DNA of 64,000 bases from Paenibacillus zeirhizosphaerae (GTDB lineage: Bacteria > Bacillota > Bacilli > Paenibacillales > Paenibacillaceae). Position 1 is the stretch's first letter, and each line of letters begins with the position of its first letter. The stretch spans positions 62,001 to 126,000 of the forward strand of contig NZ_JAPCKK010000021.1 in assembly GCF_030705605.1 (NCBI RefSeq). Direction: 5' to 3'. Shown piece after piece: positions 17,684-25,967 of the stretch. Under the pieces are notes generated by a model, which was given only the letters and a program-made list of their open reading frames with translations, searched no databases and was not told where the DNA came from. The position numbers were made by a program, and so were the translations under genes.

Positions 17684-17722
17684 CAACCGCTTCTCGGTAT
17701 TCAATCGGGAGCGGTTGTTTTT
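17684..17722 (+). terminator. Terminator of the sdhCAB operon
   Basis: CAACCGCT (17684-17691) pairs with AGCGGTTG (17710-17717), with CTCG/CGGG extending the stem inward, and a T-rich tract follows. Confidence 0.85.
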
Positions 17723-17894
17723 ATTTTTACTGAAATCTATTGGTTATTTTGAGCATCAAAAACGAACGCAAGTGCTTCAAAAGCGCTATTTAGCCTGTTC
17801 AAGTACAAGTATGTTAAAATAAACAGCAAGGCTATAACCTCCCAAGATGGTGCAGATATCGCAGAGGGACAATACCGCGCGTTTGGTTGTGATT

Positions 17895-18008
17895 ATGGAG
17901 GTATGCTTCAGCTTTATGACGCTAACCTATGCGCTCTCCATATACAGCGTTTTTCGTAAAATTTTTATTGAAAGTGAAGATAAGCATGCAGATAAAGAAG
18001 AGGAATGA
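17895..18008 (+). CDS. Possible small protein of 37 residues (or 30 from an inner ATG)
   Basis: Between sdhB and the metallophosphoesterase gene there is an ORF too short for most gene callers: ATG 17895 or ATG 17916 to TGA 18006. From the inner ATG it reads MTLTYALSIYSVFRKIFIES then a strongly charged tail EDKHADKEEE, which looks like a short hydrophobic helix with an acidic and basic end. A GGAGGT lies 13 bases before the inner ATG, longer than ideal spacing. I do not recognise it. The rest of this 350-base gap shows nothing clear. Low confidence. Confidence 0.28.
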   Translation: MEVCFSFMTLTYALSIYSVFRKIFIESEDKHADKEEE

Positions 18009-18032
18009 CGGGATTGGAGTGACGAACTGACC

Positions 18033-18986
18033 ATGGGGAAAAGTCAGCATAATCATCGTCCGGCACTGAATGATGGGGAAGATACGGTTCTGTCTTCACG
18101 TGACTATGGCGGGACAGCTTCAAATAGGGGGCAGGTTCAGCAGATGCGGATTTCCAGGCGCAGCTTTTTGAAGAAAGCCACTGCCGCTGCTGTGGGAACG
18201 GCTGCTGTTGCCGGAGGATATGCAGCGGTGTGGGAGCCGGGCAATTTGGAGATCACGCAATTCACGCTGCGGCTGCCGAAGCTCCCGGCGAGCTTTAACG
18301 ATATGCGGGTGCTGCATTTTAGCGACATGCATCTGGGTTTTTTTAAGAATGAAGATGACATGCGCCGTCTTGCTACCATCATCGGCGGGCTGAGGCCGGA
18401 TATGATCTGCTTCACGGGAGATATCGTCGACGATTATGCCGATTCCATGACCGGTTCCGTGCCGATCCTGAAGTCCATGAGTGCTCCTCTGGGTAAATTC
18501 GCGATTCTTGGCAATCATGACTATCGTGGAATACCGGAAGGGGTGGAGGCTTTATATAAAAAGACCGGCTTCACCCTGCTGAAAAATGAGCATTATGTCA
18601 TCCATAAAGACGGAGAAAGCATGGCGGTAGTTGGGCTGGAGGATCTTCTCCTCAGCACGCCGGACCCCGAAGCGGCACTGCAGGGACTCCCTTACGCTAT
18701 GTTCAAGCTGCTGCTGATGCACGAGCCGGATTATGCCGATACCGCTGTCAGATACGGATTTGATATGCAGCTTTCAGGCCACAGCCACGGAGGACAGGTC
18801 AGAGTTCCATTGCTCGGGGCTGTGCTCACACCGCCCGGCGGACGCAAGTACGTACAGGGGCTGTACAGGGTTGGTGCGGATGCGATGCCGCTTTATGTCA
18901 GCAGGGGGGTTGGAATGACGCATCTTCCGATCCGTGTGCTGTGCCGACCTGAAATTTCGCTGATAACCTTGAGAACGGCACTCTGA
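18033..18986 (+). CDS. Tat-exported calcineurin-like metallophosphoesterase (YkuE-like)
   Basis: A 317-residue dinuclear-metal phosphoesterase. The metal ligands are visible in order: HFSDMHLG (DxH), CFTGDIVDD (GDxxD), ILGNHDY (GNHD), LLLMHEPDY and LSGHSHGGQ (GHxH). An N-terminal SRRSFLKKA motif followed by an alanine-rich hydrophobic stretch is a twin-arginine signal; B. subtilis YkuE, a Tat substrate, has the same plan. Starting at ATG 18033 places 37 hydrophilic residues before the signal; starting at ATG 18144 (MRISRRSF, with an AGGGGGCAGG stretch upstream) would give a standard signal peptide and may be the true start. The substrate is not known from sequence. The next gene is a second, cytoplasmic phosphoesterase. 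Confidence 0.85.
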   Translation: MGKSQHNHRPALNDGEDTVLSSRDYGGTASNRGQVQQMRISRRSFLKKATAAAVGTAAVAGGYAAVWEPGNLEITQFTLRLPKLPASFNDMRVLHFSDMHLGFFKNEDDMRRLATIIGGLRPDMICFTGDIVDDYADSMTGSVPILKSMSAPLGKFAILGNHDYRGIPEGVEALYKKTGFTLLKNEHYVIHKDGESMAVVGLEDLLLSTPDPEAALQGLPYAMFKLLLMHEPDYADTAVRYGFDMQLSGHSHGGQVRVPLLGAVLTPPGGRKYVQGLYRVGADAMPLYVSRGVGMTHLPIRVLCRPEISLITLRTAL

Positions 18987-19046
18987 TCATGATCGCCGCT
19001 TGCCCGGCAGAAGCCGGTGCATACAGCGGAGAAAGGGAATGATAAG

Positions 19047-19781
19047 ATGGAGCGTGTAGCGGTTGTTTCGGATATACACGGGAATTTGGAGGCATGGGAT
19101 GCCGTAGTGAAGGATATCGATGCGAGGGGGATTAGCCGCATCTTCTGTCTCGGAGATCTCGTGGGCAAAGGTCCGAATCCAGTGGAAGTGACAGACCAGG
19201 TGCGCACCCGGTGTGAGGTGGTGGTTCGTGGCAATTGGGATGAGCTGGTCGGCAGACAGGAGGACGACAATTTCAGTTGGCATGCGCAGCGGCTCGGTCC
19301 GGAGCGTGTTGCTTATCTTGCGAGCCTGCCCTTCCAGCATGACGTGATCATGAGCGGAAGACGGATTCGGTTGCTCCATGCATCCCCGCAGAGTGTATAT
19401 CACCGTGTACAGCCCTGGGACCCGGCAGAGAAGCGGCTGGCCATGTTCGATCCGCTTCCGGATGAAGAAGCTGTAGCCAGGTTTGAACCGGATATCGTCG
19501 GTTATGGTGATGTGCACAATGCCTTTCTACAGCATTTGCGCGGGAAGACGCTCTTTAATGTGGGAAGCGTCGGCAACCCGCTGGATATGACGCAGGCGTC
19601 GTACTGCATCCTGGAGGGGATGCTCGGCAGCAGGGAGAACGCGCCGTTCTCTATTCAGTTTATGCGTGTCCCTTACGATATTGAATTGGCTGTTGCCCAG
19701 GCTGAGAAAGCCGGAGTCCCGTCGCTTGATTATTACGTGCGTGAATTGAGAACAGGCATCTACAGAGGGCTTCAGGATTAA
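19047..19781 (+). CDS. Cytoplasmic metallophosphoesterase (YfcE/MJ0936-like family)
   Basis: A 244-residue single-domain phosphoesterase. Metal-binding motifs are VVSDIHGN, LGDLVGKGPNP, VRGNWDE, LLHASP and GYGDVHNAF, the order expected for the calcineurin-like superfamily, and the DIHGN/GNWD form is that of the small YfcE-type cyclic-nucleotide or phosphomonoesterases. The start is set at ATG 19047 (MERVAVVSDIHGN) because a GAGAAAGGG site precedes it; ten extra residues upstream have no site. It lies 60 bases after the Tat-type paralog in the same direction and 60 bases before a GNAT gene, so the three may form one unit. The substrate cannot be read. Confidence 0.85.
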   Translation: MERVAVVSDIHGNLEAWDAVVKDIDARGISRIFCLGDLVGKGPNPVEVTDQVRTRCEVVVRGNWDELVGRQEDDNFSWHAQRLGPERVAYLASLPFQHDVIMSGRRIRLLHASPQSVYHRVQPWDPAEKRLAMFDPLPDEEAVARFEPDIVGYGDVHNAFLQHLRGKTLFNVGSVGNPLDMTQASYCILEGMLGSRENAPFSIQFMRVPYDIELAVAQAEKAGVPSLDYYVRELRTGIYRGLQD

Positions 19782-19840
19782 GGAGGATTTCGTCCCCAGA
19801 GCAAATCGGCTGGTCCGGGGCTTGGCGAAGGAGGAGGAAC

Positions 19841-20431
19841 ATGCTGACGAGACAAAGCCTGCTGAGCGGGCTGCCGGAGCTTCATACAGAACGCCTGAAG
19901 CTCCGGCCGCTTGTCGTGGAGGACTATCAGACGCTGCGATCGCTTTTGTCGCTGCCGGAGGTCATAAAGTATATGAACCGGAACCGCAGGCCACCTGTTG
20001 AACGGGCAGGCCGGCTGTTCCGGGAAATCCAATCCGGCTCCGCTACGCTGGATTCCATTCATTATGTCATCGTTCCGGACGACACGGAGCGGCTGTCCGG
20101 GCTCGTTTCGTTTCAGCATTGGCATGAGCGAAAGGGGGAGGCACAGGTCGGTTACCTGCTTGATCCGACATATTGGGGGCGTGGCCTCGCGGCAGAGGCT
20201 GTCGGGGGCTTGCTTTCCTTCGGAATGGACAGCCTGGATCTGAAGCGGATTGAGGGGCGCTGCCATGAGCAAAATACGGCTTCCGCAAAGGTTCTGATGA
20301 AGAACGGCTTCCGTTACCTCCGCCGGATCGGAATGCCGGGTTTGAAGGATGACCAGGATGGTGTGCTCGTATATGAGCTGACATCTGAAATCTATTTTGC
20401 TATGGATGTTATTAATAACAAGAATAACTAG
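19841..20431 (+). CDS. GNAT N-acetyltransferase, RimJ/RimL-like
   Basis: A 196-residue acetyltransferase. It opens with TERLKLRPLVVEDYQTL, the usual start of the RimJ/RimL-type family, has a strand pair around YLLDPTYWGRGLAAEAV that forms the acetyl-CoA pyrophosphate loop (R/Q-x-x-G-x-G/A), and ends with the conserved ENxAS-type segment QNTASAKVLMKNGFRYL. These proteins acetylate N-terminal amines of ribosomal proteins or small amines; the substrate here is unknown. A GAAGGAGGAGGAAC site precedes the ATG. Confidence 0.88.
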   Translation: MLTRQSLLSGLPELHTERLKLRPLVVEDYQTLRSLLSLPEVIKYMNRNRRPPVERAGRLFREIQSGSATLDSIHYVIVPDDTERLSGLVSFQHWHERKGEAQVGYLLDPTYWGRGLAAEAVGGLLSFGMDSLDLKRIEGRCHEQNTASAKVLMKNGFRYLRRIGMPGLKDDQDGVLVYELTSEIYFAMDVINNKNN

Positions 20432-20476
20432 ATTTTGTTACATAAATGAAACATGAATGCAAAAAAGCTCTAACAG

Positions 20477-20557
20477 AAAGGAGGTACAATACAGACATGA
20501 CCCCCTTTTGAATAATATACATGCTTTTCGGACCCGGAAACGGGTCCTCTTTTTTTG
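20477..20557 (+). other. Four-codon ORF with a strong ribosome binding site and a terminator
   Basis: A perfect AAAGGAGGT (20477-20485) is followed 11 bases later by ATG ACC CCC TTT TGA (20497-20511), then an intrinsic terminator: a 7-bp stem (20530-20536 with 20541-20547), a GAAA tetraloop and a T-rich run. The combination could be a leader peptide, a small regulatory RNA or just the tail of the GNAT unit. No downstream gene on this strand is close, which argues against attenuation. Confidence 0.4.
20530..20557 (+). terminator. Rho-independent terminator with GAAA loop
   Basis: A GC-rich 7-bp stem closed by a GAAA tetraloop and followed by a T-rich tract of ten bases. It ends the GNAT transcription unit or the tiny ORF described above. 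Confidence 0.85.
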
Positions 20558-20643
20558 CTGAACCTTCCAATTGGCCTGCATGTGTGGAGGGAAATCCCTT
20601 CGGTACCGGTAATTTATTGCTGCGGGAGCATCTGACGATACCT

Positions 20644-21453
20644 TTATAAAGGCACCGTCACCTTTTTCTTCTCCTTATAGTACACCCACTCCGTAAAGCC
20701 GATTTCCCGCAGCCTCGTCCGCACCTGCTCCCACTCATCGCCGACGCGGGAAGGAACATGGGCATCGGAGCCGAAGGTAACCGCCACTCCGTAATGAAGC
20801 GCCCGTTCCAGGATGGCATCGGACGGATACCATCCGCCGACAAGCTTGGTTTTGCCCGAGGTATTGATCTCGATGGCGACACCGCATTCACCGATGATCT
20901 TCAGTGCCCGTTCCACGGATTCATCAGCCGTTATTTCCGAGAATAGAGGGTAGTTCCCCTTCATAGCATCAATATGGCCGAGAATCTGGAACATGCCGCT
21001 GCGCGCTGATTCGGCGATCAGCTCATAATAGCCTTGCTTGACGGCGATTTTGCGGGCTGTGCTCAAATTATTCCAACGGTTTTTATTAAAGATGCTGATT
21101 CCTTCGGTATTATGTACAGAGCCGATCAGGTAGTCGAAGGGGTATTGGGCCAGGGTAGAGCGGTACAGCTCCGCATATTCGGGAAAATAGTCCGTCTCCA
21201 GCCCGAGCAGAACATCGATCCGCCCCGCATATTCTTTTTTCAACTGCAGCACTTCCTGCACATACGCCGCAAGCTGGGACTTGGCCATATAGATATGTGG
21301 GAAAGCTTGATCTTCCTCGCTGCAAAGGAAAGGGGAGTGATCAGAGATGCCGATGACCTGCAGACCTGCCTGGATCCCGGCCTCGATATAATCGCGGATA
21401 TTGCCGTCAGCATGGCCGCAGCGGAAGTGATGGGTATGCAGATCGAATTTCAT
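20644..21453 (-). CDS. PHP-domain phosphatase, histidinol-phosphatase (HisK/HisJ) family
   Basis: A 269-residue trinuclear-metal hydrolase. The PHP signatures are DLHTHHFRCGHADG at the N-terminus (metal-binding His pair), ISDHSPF near residue 40, GLETDYFPE near 85, LIGSVH near 110, GHIDAMK near 165 and FGSDAHVPSRVGDEW near the C-terminus. This set is that of PHP-type histidinol-phosphate phosphatases, the penultimate histidine step in Bacilli, but no other his gene is adjacent, so a different phosphate ester is possible. The start is taken as ATG 21453 with AGGAGG ten bases upstream; a GTG three codons earlier is too close to that site. Confidence 0.82.
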   Translation of the reverse strand: MKFDLHTHHFRCGHADGNIRDYIEAGIQAGLQVIGISDHSPFLCSEEDQAFPHIYMAKSQLAAYVQEVLQLKKEYAGRIDVLLGLETDYFPEYAELYRSTLAQYPFDYLIGSVHNTEGISIFNKNRWNNLSTARKIAVKQGYYELIAESARSGMFQILGHIDAMKGNYPLFSEITADESVERALKIIGECGVAIEINTSGKTKLVGGWYPSDAILERALHYGVAVTFGSDAHVPSRVGDEWEQVRTRLREIGFTEWVYYKEKKKVTVPL

Positions 21454-21473
21454 AAGCAACACGCCTCCTGTTA

Positions 21474-22379
21474 TTATTCGGAACTGATAAAATGGGCTTC
21501 CGGCATGCCCTTCAGATCGCTGATAAACTGCCGCATAGCCGAGTTCAGATAGCGGCTCGATTTATAAATGACACCGACGGGGTGGCTGACCTCCAGCTCG
21601 TGGATCGGAATGATTTTCAGCGTGCCCGCCCGGGTCTCGGGGGTGACGGATTGTTTGGAAATAATTGCCGCCCCGAGGTTGATCTCCACCATCCGCTTGA
21701 TTTCCTCGCTGCTGGACAATTCCATAACGACATGCGGTTCAATCCCGTATTTCTTGAACACATCATCCACGAACCTTCGTCCCACGGTGTCAGGCGAAAG
21801 CAGGATCAGCGGGATTTCCCGCAGAGATTCCATTGTGGCTGTCGAAGCCTGGGAGGCGAGAGGGTGACTGGGCGACACCACCAGTTCAAAGGTATCATAA
21901 TATAGTACCGAGGTGCTCAAATTCGGGTTGCGCTCAATCAGATACCCGATGCCGACATCGATCATGCCGTTCTCGACCTGCTGGTATATAGCAGAGGAAG
22001 CCATGGATTGTATTGAAGTTTTGATCAGTGGAAACTGATCCTGAAAGTAAAACAGCACACGCGGCAAAATTTGAATAGCAATGGACGTTGTCGTTCCGAG
22101 CACGATATGACCTTGCGGCGTTTCGTTCAAATCGGAAAGCTTCTGGCGGAGCTCCTCCACTACATCGAGAATTCGTTCGGCATGCTCCAGAAACACCTTG
22201 CCGCGGTCGGTCAGTGTCACAGGCTGATTGCGATCCACCAACACCGTTTTAAATTCATCTTCAAGGCTTTTAATTTGTGCGGACACGGCAGGCTGTGTTA
22301 AATTCAACAGCTCCCCTGCTTTTCGGAAGCTCATGGTCTTGGATATCGTTATTAATGTCTCCAGTTGACTGATGTTCAT
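21474..22379 (-). CDS. LysR-family transcriptional regulator (CysL/CbbR-like)
   Basis: A 301-residue LTTR with a typical N-terminal helix-turn-helix (FRKAGELLNLTQPAVSAQIKSLE) and effector-binding domain (IVLGTTTSIAIQILPRVL, IDVGIGYLIE, FELVVSPSHPLA). The wording of the two lobes is reminiscent of CysL/CbbR-type activators, but the effector cannot be assigned. The ATG has a GAGAGGAGGCAG site. It lies 20 bases upstream of the PHP phosphatase gene on the same strand, so the two may be cotranscribed; no divergent gene is close, which is unusual for an LTTR. Confidence 0.85.
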   Translation of the reverse strand: MNISQLETLITISKTMSFRKAGELLNLTQPAVSAQIKSLEDEFKTVLVDRNQPVTLTDRGKVFLEHAERILDVVEELRQKLSDLNETPQGHIVLGTTTSIAIQILPRVLFYFQDQFPLIKTSIQSMASSAIYQQVENGMIDVGIGYLIERNPNLSTSVLYYDTFELVVSPSHPLASQASTATMESLREIPLILLSPDTVGRRFVDDVFKKYGIEPHVVMELSSSEEIKRMVEINLGAAIISKQSVTPETRAGTLKIIPIHELEVSHPVGVIYKSSRYLNSAMRQFISDLKGMPEAHFISSE

Positions 22380-22803
22380 GTGGACACTGCCTCCTCTCTC
22401 TGTTCGGTTAATCTGCAGCGAATAAGGCTGGACTAGCTGTTTTCGTTCTCTCCATATTCCTTAAATTATAGGGGATTCCTGGCATCAGGGCAATGTAACA
22501 GCTTGAACGGCTGTGTAATATTATGACCCTTCATAGACTAAAGACCTATTTTTGGCTGGTTTCTAAAAAAATATGATTATCCATACAATTTATAATAGGA
22601 CATTTATCACAAAAAAAAGGTACCTGCTATAACAAAACTGATGAGATTTGACGATAAAGCATGAAGAAGGTTACGCGGCTTAATAAACACTCGTTTTCTT
22701 GTGAATATATGTTTTATTTTAAAAACTAAAGCATAATGTTCCTGATTATTTTAGGACTTTGGAAGTGTGACCAAAAACCCATTGAAAAGGGGCCGAGGAT
22801 ATC
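22380..22803. other. 424-base intergenic region, AT-rich, no feature identified
   Basis: This gap separates the minus-strand LysR gene from the plus-strand CheX-like gene. It becomes clearly AT-rich toward the right. TATAAT-like hexamers are present but none has a convincing partner at 17 bases, and no inverted repeat with a T-run was seen. Confidence 0.5.
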
Positions 22804-23262
22804 GTGAAGGCTGAAGTAATTAATCCGTTTCTGGAATCGGCGCGGAATGTTATTGAACAACTGATTCAAGTGTCTCCCTCAACGGGAAATCTGGCTGTTA
22901 AAAATGTAGAGCTGATTGATGATCATATCTGGATCATGATCGGCATGACCGGACAGATGAGCGGCAACGTGGTGTTCGGCTTGCATGAACAGGTTGCGCT
23001 GCGTCTGGTCTCCCTTATGATGGGCGGCTTTGTGCTGACAGAGATGGACGAGATGGGGCAGAGCGCCATATCCGAATTAGGCAACATGATCAGTGGCAAC
23101 GCCAGCACTATTTTATCCAATCAGGGTGTCACTGTAGACATCACTCCCCCTCAGGTTTTGAAATCCGTCCATATGACATCTTGGGGTTCCACCAAGGCAT
23201 TGAGTATTCCGTTAATGATCGATGGGATCGGTGAACTGGATATTCAAGTGATAATCTCCTAA
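22804..23262 (+). CDS. CheX-like chemotaxis phosphatase domain protein
   Basis: A 152-residue single-domain protein of the CheC/CheX/FliY superfamily. The N-terminal half (INPFLESARNVIEQL, then GMTGQMSGNVVFGL) and the helix ISELGNMISGNASTIL carry the ExxN signature (E and N in SELGN) that CheX uses to dephosphorylate CheY-P. No other chemotaxis genes are nearby, so it may act on another phosphorylated receiver, as stand-alone CheX domains often do. The start is GTG 22804, preceded by a GGGGCCGAGGATATC purine stretch. It is 37 bases before the SDR gene and may be cotranscribed with it. Confidence 0.78.
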   Translation: MKAEVINPFLESARNVIEQLIQVSPSTGNLAVKNVELIDDHIWIMIGMTGQMSGNVVFGLHEQVALRLVSLMMGGFVLTEMDEMGQSAISELGNMISGNASTILSNQGVTVDITPPQVLKSVHMTSWGSTKALSIPLMIDGIGELDIQVIIS

Positions 23263-23299
23263 TATTAAAAGAATAATCTTCTTTTAAAGAGGGGTAGCG

Positions 23300-24079
23300 A
23301 TGAGCAGTCTTCAAGGCAAAGTTGTTTTTATTACAGGGGCTTCAAGCGGTCTAGGGGCCATATGCGCCCAAATGCTGGTTGAAAAGGGAGCGGTTCCGAT
23401 CCTTACTGCCCGTTCCGCGGATCGATTGCAGCACATATCCTCAGGCTTGAACGGCAAGCATGAATGGTTCGTACTGGATGTAACGGATAACGAGCAGGTC
23501 TTCCACGTCATCGATCTTGTGCTAAGCCAGTACGGCAGAATCGACATTCTGCTTAATAATGCAGGGTATGGCAAATTTGAACGGATGACGGATATGGCGG
23601 TTTCCGAGTTCCAAAGCATGATGGATGTCAATTATATGGGGGCCGTCCATTGTATAAAGGCGGTTTTACCCGGCATGCTGGAGCGCGGGTCCGGACAGAT
23701 TGTGAATGTAGCCTCTATGGCCGGCAAAATCGGAACAGCCAAATCTGCGTCCTACACGGCAACCAAGCATGCGGTGATCGGACTCAGCAATGCCCTGCGG
23801 CAGGAGCTGCGCGGGACAGGGATCACGGTTTCGACCATCAATCCGGGACCGATTGACACACCTTTCTTTGATTTGGCTGATCCGTCCGGCGGGTATGTCG
23901 GCAGCATCCGTTGGTTCATGATGAAAGCGGAAAGAGTAGCGAAGCATATGATCTCAGCTATGGAGAAGCATAAAGAAGAGGTGAATCTTCCTTATGTGGC
24001 TGCGGCTGGAATCAAGCTGTACTCTTTGTTCCCCAGGTTGGCGGACAGGCTGACTTACAGAATGATGAATAAGAAATAA
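23300..24079 (+). CDS. Short-chain dehydrogenase/reductase (YqjQ-like)
   Basis: A 259-residue classical SDR. The NAD(P)-binding TGASSGLG is at 12-19, NNAGYG near 86-91, the catalytic serine in NVASMAG is S139, and the catalytic YxxxK is Y152-K156. The substrate-loop side NPGPIDTPFFD is also canonical. The C-terminal region is basic. The substrate is unknown. An AAAGAGGGG site precedes the ATG. A copy of the dispersed repeat lies downstream, followed by a terminator. Confidence 0.88.
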   Translation: MSSLQGKVVFITGASSGLGAICAQMLVEKGAVPILTARSADRLQHISSGLNGKHEWFVLDVTDNEQVFHVIDLVLSQYGRIDILLNNAGYGKFERMTDMAVSEFQSMMDVNYMGAVHCIKAVLPGMLERGSGQIVNVASMAGKIGTAKSASYTATKHAVIGLSNALRQELRGTGITVSTINPGPIDTPFFDLADPSGGYVGSIRWFMMKAERVAKHMISAMEKHKEEVNLPYVAAAGIKLYSLFPRLADRLTYRMMNKK

Positions 24080-24116
24080 ACGGAAGTTCTGTTGATCGGA
24101 GGCGGACCGATTGGCT

Positions 24117-24230
24117 GTTCTGAGATGCTCCGGGAACGAAGCATTCCTGCAATCGCTGTTGACCCTTCGGGCCAAAGGCGAACGCTTCGCTTTTCCGGAA
24201 TTACTTCGTTCCCTCCGCTAACTCCGTGCG
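24117..24230 (-). repeat. Dispersed palindromic intergenic repeat, copy 2 (inverted)
   Basis: Read on the minus strand this segment closely matches copy 1 at 13023-13148: the same ...AACGAAG-AATTCCGGAAAAGCG block, the GTTCGCCTTTGGCCC centre, CAACAGCGATTG and GGAATGCTTCGTTC arms, with scattered substitutions. Paired changes in the central stem keep the fold, for example CCCC/GGGG in copy 1 against GGCCC/GGGTC in copy 2. It sits between the SDR stop codon and its terminator. Confidence 0.75.
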
Positions 24231-24305
24231 TAGATCCAATGCTAAGAACCATTAAACAGGAATCGGCTAGTCAAAAAGAACTTCCTGCGATTTCTGGTGT
24301 GGGTT

Positions 24306-24350
24306 AAAAGGCTGAGAACAGGTTGGAGTCCACCTGTCTTGGCCTTTTGT
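24306..24350 (+). terminator. Terminator downstream of the SDR gene and repeat copy 2
   Basis: AAAAGGC (24306-24312) pairs with GCCTTTT (24342-24348), and ACAGGT with ACCTGT inside, forming a two-part stem with a T-rich 3' end. Confidence 0.65.
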
Positions 24351-24502
24351 GTCTGGTCGCATTTGGTGAATGGCGTGTATTCGCATATAATGGATATCGG
24401 AAAGAGGATTTGATTTTGCAGGAACCTTCTGCTTCCATGAGCGGGGGAACGTAACATATAGACAGATCCGTTTGAATTTACGTATAGGGGTTGGACTTGT
24501 TC

Positions 24503-25897
24503 ATGAAATCTAATTTTGAAGCGCTTGGCGTATCCGGTGCTCTTGCAGCCAAACTGGCCGAGCATGGAATTGAGGAGCCGTCTCCCGTCCAGCAGGAAGC
24601 AATTCCGCTTGTACTGGAAGGCAGGGATGTTATAGCCCGCTCCCAGACTGGCACGGGGAAAACGTTGGCTTATTTGCTGCCGATTTTGCAAAGCATCAAT
24701 CCGGAGCTGAAAGCCACGCAGAAATTGGTGCTGGCCCCGAGCCAGGAGCTGGCCATGCAGATCGTTCGTGAAGCGCAGCGTTATATGGAAGACGAAGTGG
24801 GGGTACTCGGACTGATCGGCGGAGCGGCGGTGAAGCGGCAGATTGAGAAGCTGCGCGAGCACCCGCGGCTGGTGGTAGGCACGCCGGGCCGTGTGCGGGA
24901 GCTGATTGCTCTGAAGAAGCTGAAGATGCATAACATCTCCACCATCGTAGTGGATGAAGTGGATCAGATCTTTCAACTGGGCGATGCAGGGGAAGTAAAT
25001 CGGATTATCGATAGCGCCATGCGCGACAGACAGCTTGTGTTCCTGTCGGCTACGATCAATGGGGATATCCGCGCAATGGCGGGCCGGGAAATGAAGAACC
25101 CGGCTGAGGTTGGCATCGAGCCGGAGCGTGTGACGGCGGCTGGGCTGGAGCATTATTATTTCGTCTGTGAAGAACGGGATAAAGTGGACACGCTGCGCCG
25201 CATCGTACGGCAGTATAATCCGCGCAAGGCCATTGTGTTTGTTAATGTCACCGACACGATCGGGGAATTGGAAGCCAAGCTGAACCACTTGGGGCTGAAG
25301 ACAGCCGCTCTCTATGGGGATGCGGATAAAGTAACCCGAGCCACGGTTCTGTCCCAATTTCGGGCGGACAAGCTCAAGCTGCTGGTGGCGACGGATGTGG
25401 CGGCACGAGGCTTGGATATCGAGGGTTTGGACATGGTCATTCATTTCGACCCGGCGACGGATTCGGAGCATTACATACACCGTGCCGGACGGACTGGTCG
25501 TATGGGCCGTCAGGGGACGGTCATCTCGATTGTTACCGAACGTGAGCGTTTTATCGTACGCAAGTTTTCCCGTGACATCGGGGAGGAAATTCACGAACGC
25601 ATCCTGCGGAACGGGATGGTAGCCGAGCCAGGTTCAGCATCCGTGCGTAGACCGGCACCAGCCAAGCGTAAGCCGGAAGCTGCCCGTCCTGCTGCTCCTG
25701 CTGCGGATAAAGGTATGAAGGAAGCATCCCGCCCGGCCGCAGCCGCTGCGGACAGCGGCATAAAACAGGCGCGTCCTGCCGCGCGCAAAGGCGGACAGGC
25801 ACAGAACGGGACTAAAAGCAAAAGCGAGCGGGAGCGTGACCGGAAGAACAAAGGGGCCCCAAGATGGTTGAAAGAGAAGGGCCGGCAGCCTGAGTAA
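24503..25897 (+). CDS. DEAD-box ATP-dependent RNA helicase (YfmL/CshA type)
   Basis: A 464-residue superfamily 2 RNA helicase. Motifs in order: Q motif SPVQQEAIP, motif I ARSQTGTGKT, Ia APSQELA, Ib GTPGRV, motif II VVDEVDQ, motif III SAT, then the second domain with VATDVAARGLD and HRAGRTGRMG. Motif II reads DEVD instead of DEAD, a tolerated change of the third residue. The C-terminal tail from about residue 380 is alanine-, lysine- and arginine-rich and probably contacts RNA, as in CshA-like proteins acting in ribosome assembly or cold-shock RNA turnover. Start choice: ATG 24503 with AGGGG upstream; a TTG at 24491 is also possible. Confidence 0.88.
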   Translation: MKSNFEALGVSGALAAKLAEHGIEEPSPVQQEAIPLVLEGRDVIARSQTGTGKTLAYLLPILQSINPELKATQKLVLAPSQELAMQIVREAQRYMEDEVGVLGLIGGAAVKRQIEKLREHPRLVVGTPGRVRELIALKKLKMHNISTIVVDEVDQIFQLGDAGEVNRIIDSAMRDRQLVFLSATINGDIRAMAGREMKNPAEVGIEPERVTAAGLEHYYFVCEERDKVDTLRRIVRQYNPRKAIVFVNVTDTIGELEAKLNHLGLKTAALYGDADKVTRATVLSQFRADKLKLLVATDVAARGLDIEGLDMVIHFDPATDSEHYIHRAGRTGRMGRQGTVISIVTERERFIVRKFSRDIGEEIHERILRNGMVAEPGSASVRRPAPAKRKPEAARPAAPAADKGMKEASRPAAAAADSGIKQARPAARKGGQAQNGTKSKSERERDRKNKGAPRWLKEKGRQPE

Positions 25898-25967
25898 GAT
25901 CGGTACAACAACGATATCCGGGGAGCTGCCGCAGGGGCGGAGCGCCGGACGGAAAGAAGGGGAAGTT

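Noticed and set aside
20436..20453. TGTTACATAAATGAAACA considered as a GlnR/TnrA box
   Set aside because: Spacing between the half-sites is one base too long and the right half does not fit TNACA; kept only as part of the tiny-ORF observation.
24242..25594. A 450-codon open frame on the minus strand opposite the DEAD-box helicase gene
   Set aside because: It is the antisense of a clearly coding gene, has no ribosome binding site and reads as histidine/arginine-rich sequence without any domain.
25882..25930. CGGCAGC/GCTGCCG inverted repeat between the RNA helicase gene and ecsA
   Set aside because: The arms are far apart and no T-run follows, so I did not call it a terminator.
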